From positions 1 through 64,000 of the forward strand of contig NZ_RDQE01000012.1 in NCBI RefSeq assembly GCF_003697845.1: DNA of 64,000 nucleotides, given 5' to 3'. Positions 16,069 to 24,323 of this stretch are shown piece after piece. Both the position numbers and the translations under genes were made by a program. A model generated the notes under the pieces. The model saw only the letters and a program-made list of their open reading frames with translations. It did no database searches and was not told the DNA's origin. The stretch comes from Halobellus captivus. Lineage in GTDB: Archaea > Halobacteriota > Halobacteria > Halobacteriales > Haloferacaceae. Numbering within the stretch: position 1 is the first letter of the stretch; each line of letters starts with the position of its first letter.

Positions 16069-16881
16069 TCATACACTCTCACCGATCGGCTCCCAATCAA
16101 ACGCGGAGAGGAGACGCTCGAATTTACGCTCCGTTCGTTCGATATTCGTGTAATGTCGGGCACGATACTGCCACTTAACGTCATCGACCCGCGGCTGATC
16201 TGGGTCGAGTTCCCACGGATGGAGATAGAACACGCAGTCACGCTGCGTTGCGATCCGCTCCAATCCACGTCGATAAACTGAGTAGGGAATAACTCTGAAA
16301 TATCCCCCACCCGCCCACGGGATCCGCGTGACTTTGGCATCAATGAGTGGAAGTTGTACCTCGGTGAACCCGTCACGGATCTCCGTGAACGTCTCCGCGG
16401 AGTCAACACTCAATCCGCCGTACCGATCATGAACCGGTGCGGCAAAGAGACTCGAATCGTATTCGAATCCGAGATCGTCAAGCACGTCGATCGCCCAGTC
16501 GGTGATCGAGAAGCTTGGTGCGCGATAGCCGCGAACCCGCTGGCCCGTGATCGTCTCAAGCAGGTCTACCGATCGAGCGATGTCCGCACGAACGTCTTCC
16601 GGCTCCTGTTCGTAGAGGAGCCTATGATTGTATCCGTGGCTAGCGATCTCGTGCCCCCGGTCCGCGATCTCTGCGACGAGTTCAGGAGCTCGGTCGGCGA
16701 CGTGACCTAACACGAAGAAGGTCGCTTTCGTGTCGTGTTCGTCAAGCAGGTCAAGAATCCGGTTTGTACCGTGTTGGACGCGAAGTTCGTACTCGTCCCA
16801 CTGATCTCGATCAAGGCCATTCCAGAGGTTGTGCGAGTGAAACCAGTCTTCGACGTCGATAGAGAGATACATGTCGCTCAT
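16069..16881 (-). CDS. Polysaccharide deacetylase (NodB fold with DUF3473-like end)
   Basis: A 270-residue carbohydrate esterase 4 type protein. The catalytic Asp pair lies in YLSIDVEDWFHSH (residues 5-17), and the zinc site HxxxH in HEIASHGYNHR (His86 region). RGYRAPSFSITDWAIDVLDDLGF and the late IPWAGGGYFR and FYLHPWELDP motifs are typical of the exosortase-associated branch with a DUF3473-like tail. It would remove an N-acetyl group from an amino sugar. Its start overlaps the stop of the upstream formyltransferase by 4 bases (ATGA), so the two are translationally coupled. Confidence 0.9.
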   Translation of the reverse strand: MSDMYLSIDVEDWFHSHNLWNGLDRDQWDEYELRVQHGTNRILDLLDEHDTKATFFVLGHVADRAPELVAEIADRGHEIASHGYNHRLLYEQEPEDVRADIARSVDLLETITGQRVRGYRAPSFSITDWAIDVLDDLGFEYDSSLFAAPVHDRYGGLSVDSAETFTEIRDGFTEVQLPLIDAKVTRIPWAGGGYFRVIPYSVYRRGLERIATQRDCVFYLHPWELDPDQPRVDDVKWQYRARHYTNIERTERKFERLLSAFDWEPIGESV

Positions 16882-17645
16882 ACGAGCTGGTTTCCCCGCC
16901 TCTGGAACTCCCTTCGATCGCTCTTCGTCGGAAAAGAGAAGTACGAGCCCTCGCCAGTCATCTCCGTAGTCGCTTCCGTTCCCGCCGCGATCTCGTTGAT
17001 CGCCTCCGCAACAAGTCGACCGCCCTCCCGTTTCCCTCTCAGTATTGCGTCGTCAAGAGTCGTGTTCGTGTCTATCGGAAAGGTTCGCTGTTTCATGATC
17101 TGACCCCTATCGATTTCTGGAACCATCGTGTGTACCGTGGTCCCGATCTGATCTTCACCGTGATACAGGGCCCAAAACGTCGGGAGCATTCCCCGGTATT
17201 TCGGCAACTCCGCCGTGTGGACATTTAGACAGTACTGGTTCGGTACGTCGAGTAATTTTTCATCGAATATCTGTGATGCCGAGACCGACAATAGGACGTC
17301 GATATCAGTAGCATCTACCCATTGGATATAGGTATCCTCATTGATACCATCACGTTTCTCGACGGTTATTTCGTGCTTCTGAGCCACTGAATCGACAGAA
17401 TATGTACCGATACCGATCCTATCGGATATCTTTCTACTTGTATACGCGACTGATCGACGAAGGAAGTGTATTGGTCCATAGAAATCGAGCATACGTTTGG
17501 CGAATACAGGTAACGTTTCATCAAGAAGGTCAAGGATCGTTATACGTTCGACGACTACATCATCTAGTCTTGGAAGAAATTCTTGAAAGAAGGTGGGCAT
17601 ATAAAACGGGTCATCCTGTGTGACGATCGCGATTCGGAGCGTCAT
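16878..17645 (-). CDS. Formyltransferase family protein
   Basis: A 255-residue relative of methionyl-tRNA formyltransferase and of the sugar N-formyltransferases. The catalytic triad region is visible: Asn in NQYCLNVHTAELPKYRGM (residues about 140-157) with His148, and Asp in VPEIDRGQIM. Substrate binding is likely to N-10-formyl-THF. Coupled to a deacetylase and a glycosyltransferase, it most simply formylates an amino sugar set free by deacetylation. N-terminal MTLRIAIVTQDDPFYMPTFF carries the Rossmann strand. It is the first gene of the three-gene unit. Confidence 0.85.
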   Translation of the reverse strand: MTLRIAIVTQDDPFYMPTFFQEFLPRLDDVVVERITILDLLDETLPVFAKRMLDFYGPIHFLRRSVAYTSRKISDRIGIGTYSVDSVAQKHEITVEKRDGINEDTYIQWVDATDIDVLLSVSASQIFDEKLLDVPNQYCLNVHTAELPKYRGMLPTFWALYHGEDQIGTTVHTMVPEIDRGQIMKQRTFPIDTNTTLDDAILRGKREGGRLVAEAINEIAAGTEATTEMTGEGSYFSFPTKSDRREFQRRGNQLV

Positions 17646-17754
17646 CTACGACCTTCGAAAATTGAATCCAGAGATCGGTTCAGCCGACTCTGTGCTACGC
17701 GAGAGGTTCGCATCCGCCCTATAGTTCAAGAGGACTAGTTAAGTGAATTCGGAT

Positions 17755-18294
17755 CTAAACGGGCTGAGACGAAATCTGACTGGAGTTTGGTACACGTTCC
17801 AGAGGAGAGGATACCTGCTCTGTGTCTACCTCCGTGTAACAGAACACCACGTCCGCCTGGTCGAACGTCCACCGCCCGAGCGTCTTCAGGTACCACCGAA
17901 AGACGCGTTCGGGTGCCGACTGCGAGTAGAGCCCGTGGTTCGTGATCGCCAGCGGGACGTCCCCGAGCCGCGCTTTCAGCGCCGCCATGTTCGTCGCGAA
18001 GTACAGGTGTGAGTGCGCGTGGATCACGTCGAAGTCGTCCGAATCGGCGTGCCAGAGGTATCGCGCCACCGCCGGCGAGACGTCGTTGCCGATCACGGAG
18101 ATCCCGGGATCGACCCGGAGCACGGTGTACCCGTGCGTCTCCTCGACCCGCGGCAGCGACTCGTCGACTCGCGTCGTCAGTACCGTCACGTCGTGGCCCA
18201 TCGCCGCCTGGTCGCGGCTCATCGCGTGGACGTGGTACTGCCCCCCGCCCTTCGTGTCCGGATACAGGTGCTGGGCCACCCGGAGGATTCGCAT
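17755..18294 (-). pseudogene. Family 4 glycosyltransferase, N-terminal half only
   Basis: Starting at 18294 (MRILRVAQHLYPDTKGGGQY) the frame follows the acceptor domain of the glycosyltransferase encoded at 14900-16012 closely, including FDVIHAHSHLYFATNMAALK and TNHGLYSQSAPERVF. Similarity stops at VVFCYTE (about residue 158). The next 20 residues are unrelated and end at a stop. The entire donor-binding domain is missing, so the product cannot be an active transferase. Confidence 0.85.
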
Positions 18295-18499
18295 TCGACC
18301 TCGAGTTGGACACCGCAATACACAAGCGTGCCGATTCGCCGACGATCGGCCCACAGTTCCACGTCAACCACGACACCGAGTATACACAGATTCTGTATGA
18401 TGTGGCGTGGCAACGCGAAAGAACAGCTCCATCCGCGACGACCGAGAGGGATGGATTCAGGAGAAGGTCAAACCCCGAGGCACTCGGTCTGCCTACCTG

Positions 18500-18810
18500 T
18501 CGGTCGTCGTGCGCGGTGTGTCACACGGTTTGCGGGTTCCTCACCCGACTCGCTCGCGATGAGTTCGACGTCGAGGTGGATCCGTTCGTAGGGGAGGTAC
18601 GGTCGCTTTGATCGACCGCCCCCGACCGTCCTCGACGACGAACACGAGCCCGTAGTCCGCGAGGAGCGTGACGTCGTCGTGGACCGTCCGGTACTCACGG
18701 TCGAGCGCGTCGGTCGTGATCGTCACTACGGACGACGATGCCCTCCGCACGGACGTCGTCGGCAAGCGACGAACGCGGAACGCCATCGGTACGACGAGTC
18801 GGCGGGTCAT
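18500..18810 (-). pseudogene. Frameshifted winged-helix regulator of the HVO_A0114 type
   Basis: Two overlapping minus-strand frames give a broken haloarchaeal DNA-binding protein. The first has DREYRTVHDDVTLLADYGLV and FVVEDGRGRSIKATVP, the second continues with LPYERIHLDVELIA and ends soon after. The HTH core (L..EY..VH.DV..L...GLV) and the PY.RI..DVE strand match HVO_A0114-like proteins. The frame changes near 18605. The protein is also short at the N-terminus. Confidence 0.65.
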
Positions 18811-18975
18811 CCGCTCCTCGTCATCAGTGCCGACGAAACACCGTCCACCTGAGCTAAGAACGGGCGTTCAGAAGCTCTGCGCTTGACAGGGGGCGGCCCC
18901 GTCTCCCCACCCGACCATGTCGAGTGTTCCGGCGACGATATCGCACCCACTTCCGATGACACGGGATCGATGGCA

Positions 18976-18993
18976 CACACCCCGTACCGAGTG
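18976..18993 (+). repeat. Origin recognition box 1
   Basis: CACACCCCGTACCGAGTG. The identical 18-mer occurs in inverted orientation at 20574-20591 on the far side of orc1. The next repeat begins exactly 69 bp to the right. Confidence 0.85.
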
Positions 18994-19044
18994 AAGACGG
19001 GGTCGATCGAGGCTCGATGGGACCGATCCGTCGACGCCGACACC

Positions 19045-19062
19045 CACACCCGATACCGAGTG
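19045..19062 (+). repeat. Origin recognition box 2
   Basis: CACACCCGATACCGAGTG, differing from box 1 at two positions and in the same orientation. It starts 69 bp after box 1 and 69 bp before box 3. Confidence 0.85.
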
Positions 19063-19113
19063 AAATCAGTCCCCGATATGAACGGTCCGTCCGTGACTGG
19101 CCGTGGATACTAT

Positions 19114-19133
19114 CACTCGGTTTTGAGTGTGTG
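19114..19133 (-). repeat. Degenerate inverted origin box 3
   Basis: CACTCGGTTTTGAGTGTGTG keeps both ends of the box (CACTCGG and GTGTG) but has lost the centre. It is in inverted orientation relative to boxes 1 and 2, starts 69 bp after box 2, and borders the AT-rich stretch. Confidence 0.55.
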
Positions 19134-19203
19134 ATACGTCATAATACTATATTTAATAAATATTAGAAAGGTCCTATTAGGCTTCTAAACCGGTTACAAT
19201 AGA
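19134..19203. other. AT-rich stretch in the origin, candidate unwinding element
   Basis: About 70 bp with runs such as CATAATACTATATTTAATAA, bordered by box 3 on the left and box 4 on the right, directly upstream of orc1. This is where a duplex unwinding element is expected in archaeal origins. Confidence 0.65.
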
Positions 19204-19206
19204 ACT

Positions 19207-19220
19207 CACTCGGTACGAGG
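19207..19220 (-). repeat. Inverted origin box 4, next to the orc1 promoter
   Basis: CACTCGGTACGAGG is the conserved half of the box in inverted orientation. It lies 6 bp upstream of the TATA-like element of orc1, so binding of the initiator could also control its own transcription. Confidence 0.7.
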
Positions 19221-19225
19221 TCGAT

Positions 19226-19236
19226 GGATATATACC
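19226..19236 (+). promoter_or_regulatory. TATA-like element of orc1
   Basis: GGATATATACC lies about 27 bp upstream of the ATG at 19258, placing the expected transcript start at or just before the start codon (leaderless mRNA, common in haloarchaea). Confidence 0.6.
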
Positions 19237-19257
19237 GGATACCGTTGACACACTACT

Positions 19258-20454
19258 ATGACGGAACGCGGCGATATCTTCGAAACGGGGGAGATATTCA
19301 GGGAGCGAGAGCTGGTTCGCGTCGGCCACGTCCCCGATCTCGATCGTGTCGTCGGCCGCGACGAGGAGATAGAGTCGATGGGGAGCGCGCTCGCTCCCGC
19401 GATACGGGGCGGTCCGCCCGAGACGACGATCGTCTATGGAAAGACCGGGACCGGAAAGTCACTCGTTACGAGGTGTGTCACCAGGGAGGCAACACGTCGC
19501 GCGGCGGCGGACGGGAACACGTTCGCATACGCCTATATCGACTGCTCGGACTACGGAACCGAAGCGCAGGCGAGTCGGCAGATGGCGCGTGAGCTTCACG
19601 AGCGGCTCGGCGACGCCGTCGACGATCGCTCGATCCCCCGGCGCGGTATCGGGGCCGCGGACTACCGCGACATCACTTGGGAACTGCTCACGGAGGGCGA
19701 CGTCGACGCGTTTGTCGTTGTCCTCGACGAAATCGACAAACTCGACGGCGACGCGCTCCTACGGAGCCTCTCGCGCGCACGGGAGAGCGGGAAGGCGGAC
19801 ACGTTCGTCGGGGCGATCTGTATCAGCAACAAGATCGAGTACCGCGAACGACTCGGCGAACGCGTCGATTCCTCGCTCCAAGACAACGAACTCGTCTTCG
19901 ACCCCTACGACGCCACACAGATCGAGGCGATCCTCTCCCGTCGCCGGGACGCATTCGCGGAGGGCGTCCTCGACGACGGTGTCATCCCGAAGACCGCAGC
20001 GCTCGCCGCCCGCGAACACGGCGACGCCCGAAAGGCGATCGATATGCTGTACGAAGCGGGGCGACTGGCCGAACAGGAACGGGCCGATCACGTCACGGAA
20101 GCACACGTCGATGAGGCCGTCGATCGTGCGGAAATAAACCGGTTCCAGAAGCTCGTGAGCGGACAGACGCCGCACGTGAAACACATCCTCCGGGCGCTCG
20201 CACTCCTCACCGAACGGGCCGATACACGGACGTTTCGCACCGCGGAAGTGTATGACGCGTATCGGAAGGTCGCCGAGCAGGCCGGTACGACGCCGCTGAG
20301 CTACGACCGTGTCCAGCGCCTCCTCAAAGAGCAGGCGTTTCTCGGCGTCACGGAGAGCAAACACACGGGCGGTGGCCACGGCGAGGGGAGCTATCGAGTC
20401 CACCGCCTGCTTCGATCACCGGAGATCGTTACGAGAGGACTCGATGACCAGTAG
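19258..20454 (+). CDS. orc1: Orc1/Cdc6 replication initiator
   Basis: A 398-residue AAA+ initiator. Walker A is GKTGTGKS (61-68), Walker B LDEID (156-160), and sensor-1 lies in GAICISNKIEYRERL. A C-terminal winged helix (about 300-395) would bind the origin boxes. The start at 19258 fits the TATA-like element. The gene is bracketed on both sides by origin recognition boxes, the normal sign that the encoded paralogue serves the adjacent origin. Haloarchaea carry several orc1/cdc6 paralogues; which one this is cannot be told from the sequence alone. Confidence 0.95.
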   Translation: MTERGDIFETGEIFRERELVRVGHVPDLDRVVGRDEEIESMGSALAPAIRGGPPETTIVYGKTGTGKSLVTRCVTREATRRAAADGNTFAYAYIDCSDYGTEAQASRQMARELHERLGDAVDDRSIPRRGIGAADYRDITWELLTEGDVDAFVVVLDEIDKLDGDALLRSLSRARESGKADTFVGAICISNKIEYRERLGERVDSSLQDNELVFDPYDATQIEAILSRRRDAFAEGVLDDGVIPKTAALAAREHGDARKAIDMLYEAGRLAEQERADHVTEAHVDEAVDRAEINRFQKLVSGQTPHVKHILRALALLTERADTRTFRTAEVYDAYRKVAEQAGTTPLSYDRVQRLLKEQAFLGVTESKHTGGGHGEGSYRVHRLLRSPEIVTRGLDDQ

Positions 20455-20504
20455 CCGGTGACGAGTAACTGGTAACCTACCACCAGGTCCGATCAGCTGG
20501 TACT

Positions 20505-20524
20505 CACTCGGTACGAGGGGTGTC
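20505..20524 (-). repeat. Inverted origin box 5, downstream of orc1
   Basis: CACTCGGTACGAGGGGTGTC, inverted relative to boxes 1-2. It starts 50 bp after the orc1 stop codon and 69 bp before box 6. Confidence 0.8.
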
Positions 20525-20573
20525 TCTACTTGACCGTCGCTCCAATTCGACTCGACCGTACCAGACGAGTGTA

Positions 20574-20591
20574 CACTCGGTACGGGGTGTG
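20574..20591 (-). repeat. Inverted origin box 6
   Basis: CACTCGGTACGGGGTGTG is the exact reverse complement of box 1, 69 bp after box 5. Boxes 5 and 6 mirror boxes 1 and 2 across orc1. Confidence 0.85.
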
Positions 20592-20611
20592 TCCCGATCT
20601 CAGAGAGGATC

Positions 20612-20903
20612 GATCAATAGTGGCAAAAAGGAGACGATCGACCGAATCGTCGACGAACTCGAGTTCGTGACGGAAGCGACGAGGGTACTCGCTCGAAAGC
20701 GGTCACTCGAACGCGAGGAGTATCTCGCCGATCGGGAACAACAGGCGATCGTCGAACGAGAGTTCCAAGTTGCCATCGAAGCCTGTATCGACATCGCCGA
20801 ACTGCTCATTCGTGATTCGACGGAAGAGATGTCTCCCACCAACGCCGAAAAGTTCGATCGTCTCGAACGACTGGACGGGCTCTCCGAGGAGACGACGGCT
20901 TGA
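20612..20903 (+). pseudogene. HepT-type HEPN toxin, C-terminally truncated
   Basis: The frame reads ETIDRIVDELEFVTEATRVL, then EYLADREQQAIVEREFQVAI, then EACIDIAELLIRDSTEEMSP, a clear match to haloarchaeal HepT toxins. It ends at LDGLSEETTA, before the second half of the fold, which should contain the catalytic R(x)4-6H motif. No start codon is visible near the true N-terminus; the only in-frame start (GTG at 20520) would translate origin boxes. No MntA partner is adjacent. The remnant therefore cannot be an active nuclease. Confidence 0.75.
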
Positions 20904-21217
20904 TCGGCACCGCGGGCGACGACCACCTGGAGACGACTTGCCCTACGTTCCCGAAGACGAGCACCATCGACGATCTGCTATCCGAGGCGACTCCGATAAA
21001 GAGTGTGTGGGTCGCGCCGGCGACACCACGAGGACGTCGACGACGAGCCCGGGACGATGGACCGCTCCGTACGTGAAGACACGAGGGGAGTCGAACGGGT
21101 AGCCGACGGCGGGACGGTCGGTCGCTCCTCGCACGTACTCGCCGTCCACCGGCGTTACGAGGACGACCGCGTTCCGCCACCCGAAACGCCTTGTGATCCC
21201 CGCTCGACTCCACCGTC
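20904..21217. other. No gene recognised
   Basis: GC-rich sequence between the HepT remnant and the FAD oxidoreductase. Short open frames exist on both strands but none has protein-like composition or a start context, and nothing resembles another origin box. Confidence 0.5.
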
Positions 21218-22363
21218 ATGTACGACGCGGTCGTGGTCGGCGGGGGCATCGTCGGCTCCTCGGTCGGGTACCACCTCGCCCGTGCGGGCGTCGAAACGCT
21301 GCTCGTGGACCGCCGGGACGCGGGCCGGGCGACGACCGCCGGCGCGGGCATCGTCTCGCCGGGGACGAGCAGCCGCACCGCGGACGACGACTGGTTCGCG
21401 TTCGCGACCGACGCCGTCGACTACTACCCCGAACTCGTCGACCGACTCGAGGCCGACGGCGTCGACGACACCAGCTACGCCCGGGTGGGCCTGATCGCCG
21501 CCGCGGTCGACGACGACGAGCTCGCCCCCTACGAGGACGCGACCGCCCGGATCGAGGCACGTCGCGACCACCTCCCGAACGTCGAGGCGATCGAGCCGAG
21601 CGCCGCGACCGACCGCGTTCCCGCGCTCGCGGAGCCGCAGCGCGCCTTCCACGTCCCCGACGCCGCACGCGTGAACGGGCAGGTCTTCGCGGGCGCGCTC
21701 CGGGAGGCGGGACGGACACACGGCCTCGAGACGGCGGCGGGAGACGTGACCGGGATCCGGACCGACGACGACCACGGGACCGGAAACGACCGCGTGACCG
21801 GCGTGCGGACCGCCGACGGCGGCCGGATCGACGCGGACCGGGTCGTGGTCGCCGGCGGGGCGTGGTCGCCCGCGTTCGGCGACGACCTCGCGATCGATAT
21901 CCCCGTCGAGCCGAAGCGCGGACAGATCGTCCACCTCGACCTGCCGGAGGCGGACACGGGGTCGTGGCCGGTGCTGAAGGGGTTTCACCACCACTACGTC
22001 GTCCCGTGGCCCGACGGCCGCCTCGTCGCGGGCGCGACCCGCGAGGCCGGGAGCGGCTTCGACCCGCGGGTCACGGCCGGCGGGCTCCGCGAGGTGCTCG
22101 GCGAGGCGCTCCGGCTCGCGCCCGGGCTCGCGGACGCGACCGTGATCGAACACCGGGTCGGGCTCCGGCCCGCCTGTGTCGACGGGGTTCCGGTGCTCGG
22201 CGCGCCCCCCGACGTCGAGGGCGCGTACCTCGCGACCGGCCACGGCGCGACCGGGCTCACCCTCGGCCCCTACAGCGGGAAGCTCGTCGCCGACCACGTC
22301 ACCGAAGGGAAGCCGATCCCCGATCCCGTCTCAGTGACGCGGTTCGGGGACGACTCCCGGTAG
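21218..22363 (+). CDS. FAD-dependent oxidoreductase (DAO family)
   Basis: A 381-residue flavoprotein of the D-amino acid dehydrogenase/glycine oxidase/sarcosine oxidase group. The FAD-binding GxGxxG motif is at the very start (DAVVVGGGIVGSSVGYHLA, residues 3-21). DRRDAGRATTAGAGIVSPG and the late HRVGLRPACVDGVPVLG (about 325-341) and GATGLTLGPYSGKLVADH motifs are those of the DAO fold. Substrate is not predictable. The gene stands alone downstream of the origin. Confidence 0.9.
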   Translation: MYDAVVVGGGIVGSSVGYHLARAGVETLLVDRRDAGRATTAGAGIVSPGTSSRTADDDWFAFATDAVDYYPELVDRLEADGVDDTSYARVGLIAAAVDDDELAPYEDATARIEARRDHLPNVEAIEPSAATDRVPALAEPQRAFHVPDAARVNGQVFAGALREAGRTHGLETAAGDVTGIRTDDDHGTGNDRVTGVRTADGGRIDADRVVVAGGAWSPAFGDDLAIDIPVEPKRGQIVHLDLPEADTGSWPVLKGFHHHYVVPWPDGRLVAGATREAGSGFDPRVTAGGLREVLGEALRLAPGLADATVIEHRVGLRPACVDGVPVLGAPPDVEGAYLATGHGATGLTLGPYSGKLVADHVTEGKPIPDPVSVTRFGDDSR

Positions 22364-22450
22364 TCGGATCGCCGGGAGCGGTCGCACGTGTGGCGTTTCC
22401 GTATGGGGTGCGCCACAAGGGTTATTTGCTCGCGGCGGGTTGGATCTCAT

Positions 22451-22807
22451 ATGAGCAGGGACGAACGCGAGGACTCCGGTCGGTACGCCGAGAGGGTCAC
22501 GCTCGATGCCGTGCTCGGGGTCTTCGGAACGGTGGAGGGGCCCGTCGTCACCTCGGGCGACGTCGCCGAGGCGCTCGACTGTTCCCGGGAGACCGCGCGT
22601 CGGAAGCTTCACACGCTCGAGGCTCGAGGACGGATCGCTGGTCGAGAGACGGCCGGGCGGATCGTCTGGTGGATCGTCGACGACCGAGCGCCCGCACGTG
22701 GGATCGATCCGGACGATCCGTTCTGGGAGTTCGACCCCGGCGCGTCGGGAGAGTCGGACGTCTCCGAGCGCGTCGATGACGTGCTATACGGCGAGGAATC
22801 GGCATGA
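22451..22807 (+). CDS. Winged-helix antitoxin of a PIN module
   Basis: A 118-residue protein with start MSRDEREDSG at 22451, chosen because upstream codons are not protein-like. Residues about 15-75 form a winged helix: VTLDAVLGVFGTVEGPVVTS, then DVAEALDCSRETARRKLHTL. WWIVDD closes the wing. The C-terminal tail is acidic with FWEFDPG. Its stop overlaps the start of the PIN gene by 4 bases (ATGA), so it is the probable antitoxin and autoregulator. Confidence 0.8.
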   Translation: MSRDEREDSGRYAERVTLDAVLGVFGTVEGPVVTSGDVAEALDCSRETARRKLHTLEARGRIAGRETAGRIVWWIVDDRAPARGIDPDDPFWEFDPGASGESDVSERVDDVLYGEESA

Positions 22808-23256
22808 ATGAGACGGGCGCGATCCCCGTGTTCGTCGATACCGGCGCGTTCTACGCACGAGCAGATGCGGACGACGAACATCACGCGGATGCGCTCCGGC
22901 TCTTCAGTGGCGTTCGATCCGGCGAGATCCCCTACCGACCGATATACACGTCGCAAGCCGTGCTCGCCGAGTTCGCGACCTTGGCACTCTACAAACTGGG
23001 CCACGACACCGCCACTCGGGCACTGGCCGCCATCCGAGACTCGAACAGCGTGAACGTGATCCCGGTCGGCGAACACGCGTTCGAAACTGCGGCAGCGCGG
23101 TTTGCAGACTACGACGACCAAGAGATCTCGTTCGTGGACCACACGACCGGCGTCCTTGCCGACGAGCGTGACGTCGAACACGTCTTCGCCTTCGATTCCG
23201 ATTTCCGGACGCTCGGGTTCTCTCTCGTTCCTGCCGACGTGAACGTTCCCGAATAG
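22804..23256 (+). CDS. PIN-domain toxin (VapC-like)
   Basis: A 150-residue PIN nuclease. Acidic active-site residues are visible: Asp12 in PVFVDTGAFYARAD, Glu59 in QAVLAEFATL, Asp106 near EISFVDHTTGV and Asp125/Asp127 in HVFAFDSDFRTLGF. Cleavage of RNA is the usual activity. It is translationally coupled to the winged-helix gene upstream and appears intact. Confidence 0.85.
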   Translation: MNETGAIPVFVDTGAFYARADADDEHHADALRLFSGVRSGEIPYRPIYTSQAVLAEFATLALYKLGHDTATRALAAIRDSNSVNVIPVGEHAFETAAARFADYDDQEISFVDHTTGVLADERDVEHVFAFDSDFRTLGFSLVPADVNVPE

Positions 23257-23306
23257 CGACGGGACGAACCGAAGCGCTAAACCGGCGTCTCCGAGGAACG
23301 TCCCCC

Positions 23307-24239
23307 ATGCAGAACCAGCGCGTCCTCGTCACGGGCGGCGCGGGCTTCATCGGCTCGAACCTCGCGAACCGCCTCGCGAGCGACAACGACGTGATCGCCG
23401 TCGACGACACCTATCTCGGGACCGCCGAGAACCTCGACGAGGACGTGGAGTTCGTCGAGGCGGACGTCCTCGACGACGACTATCCCGTCGACGTCGACGT
23501 CGTCTTCCACCTCGCGGCGCTCTCCTCGCGGAACATGCACGAGAACGACCCCCAGCGCGGCTGTCGCGTCAACGTCGAGGGCTTCGTCAACACGGTCGAG
23601 CGCGCCCGCAGGGAGGGATGCGAGACCATCGTCTACGCCTCCACCTCCTCCATCTACGGCAGCCGCACCGAGCCGTCTCCCGTCGACATGGACGTGGAAG
23701 CCCACACCGCCTACGAGGCCTCCAAGCTCGCCCGCGAGCGCTACGCCGAGTACTACGCCAACCACCACGACGTGAACGCCGCCGGCCTGCGCTTCTTCTC
23801 CGTCTACCAGGGCTTCGGCGGCAACGAGGGCCACAAGGGCGAGTACGCCAACACGGTCGCGCAGTTCGCCGACGCCATCGCCTCGGGAGAAGCGCCCGAA
23901 CTCTTCGGCGACGGCACCCAGACGCGGGACTTCACCCACGTGAGCGACGTCGCGCGCGCCTGCGAGCTCGCCGCCGACAACGAACTGACGGGCGTCTACA
24001 ACGTCGGCACCCAGGAAGCCTACTCGTTCAACGAGATGGTCGAGCTGATCAACGACGCGCTCGGCACCGACATCGACCCCGAATACATCGAGTGTCCCTT
24101 CGACGGCTACGTCCACGACACCATGGCCGACTACTCGACGTTCCACGACGCCACGGGCTGGGAACCGCGGATAGACTTCGAAGAGGGCGTCGAACGCGTC
24201 TGTGGGCCCTACCTCGAGGACACGGTGGGGACGAACTAG
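23307..24239 (+). CDS. NAD-dependent sugar epimerase/dehydratase
   Basis: A 310-residue extended short-chain dehydrogenase. The NAD-binding motif is TGGAGFIGSNL (residues 9-19). The catalytic Ser/Thr and YxxxK are in YASTSSIYG and AYEASKLARERYAEYY (about 108-150). LFGDGTQTRDFTHVSDVA (about 205-222) is the usual substrate-side signature. It may form UDP-galactose, UDP-galacturonate or a related nucleotide sugar; the exact reaction is not predictable. Composition is typical GC-rich chromosome. Confidence 0.9.
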   Translation: MQNQRVLVTGGAGFIGSNLANRLASDNDVIAVDDTYLGTAENLDEDVEFVEADVLDDDYPVDVDVVFHLAALSSRNMHENDPQRGCRVNVEGFVNTVERARREGCETIVYASTSSIYGSRTEPSPVDMDVEAHTAYEASKLARERYAEYYANHHDVNAAGLRFFSVYQGFGGNEGHKGEYANTVAQFADAIASGEAPELFGDGTQTRDFTHVSDVARACELAADNELTGVYNVGTQEAYSFNEMVELINDALGTDIDPEYIECPFDGYVHDTMADYSTFHDATGWEPRIDFEEGVERVCGPYLEDTVGTN

Positions 24240-24323
24240 CGGGACGTGACCGACGCGGAGAACATGATCGTTCCAGAAACGATCAGATCTGCCACACATC
24301 GTTGAGTTCGAGATCCGGCTGAC

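Noticed and set aside
20520-20611. Extension of the HepT frame upstream to the GTG at 20520
   Set aside because: The added residues are translated origin boxes and share nothing with HepT proteins.
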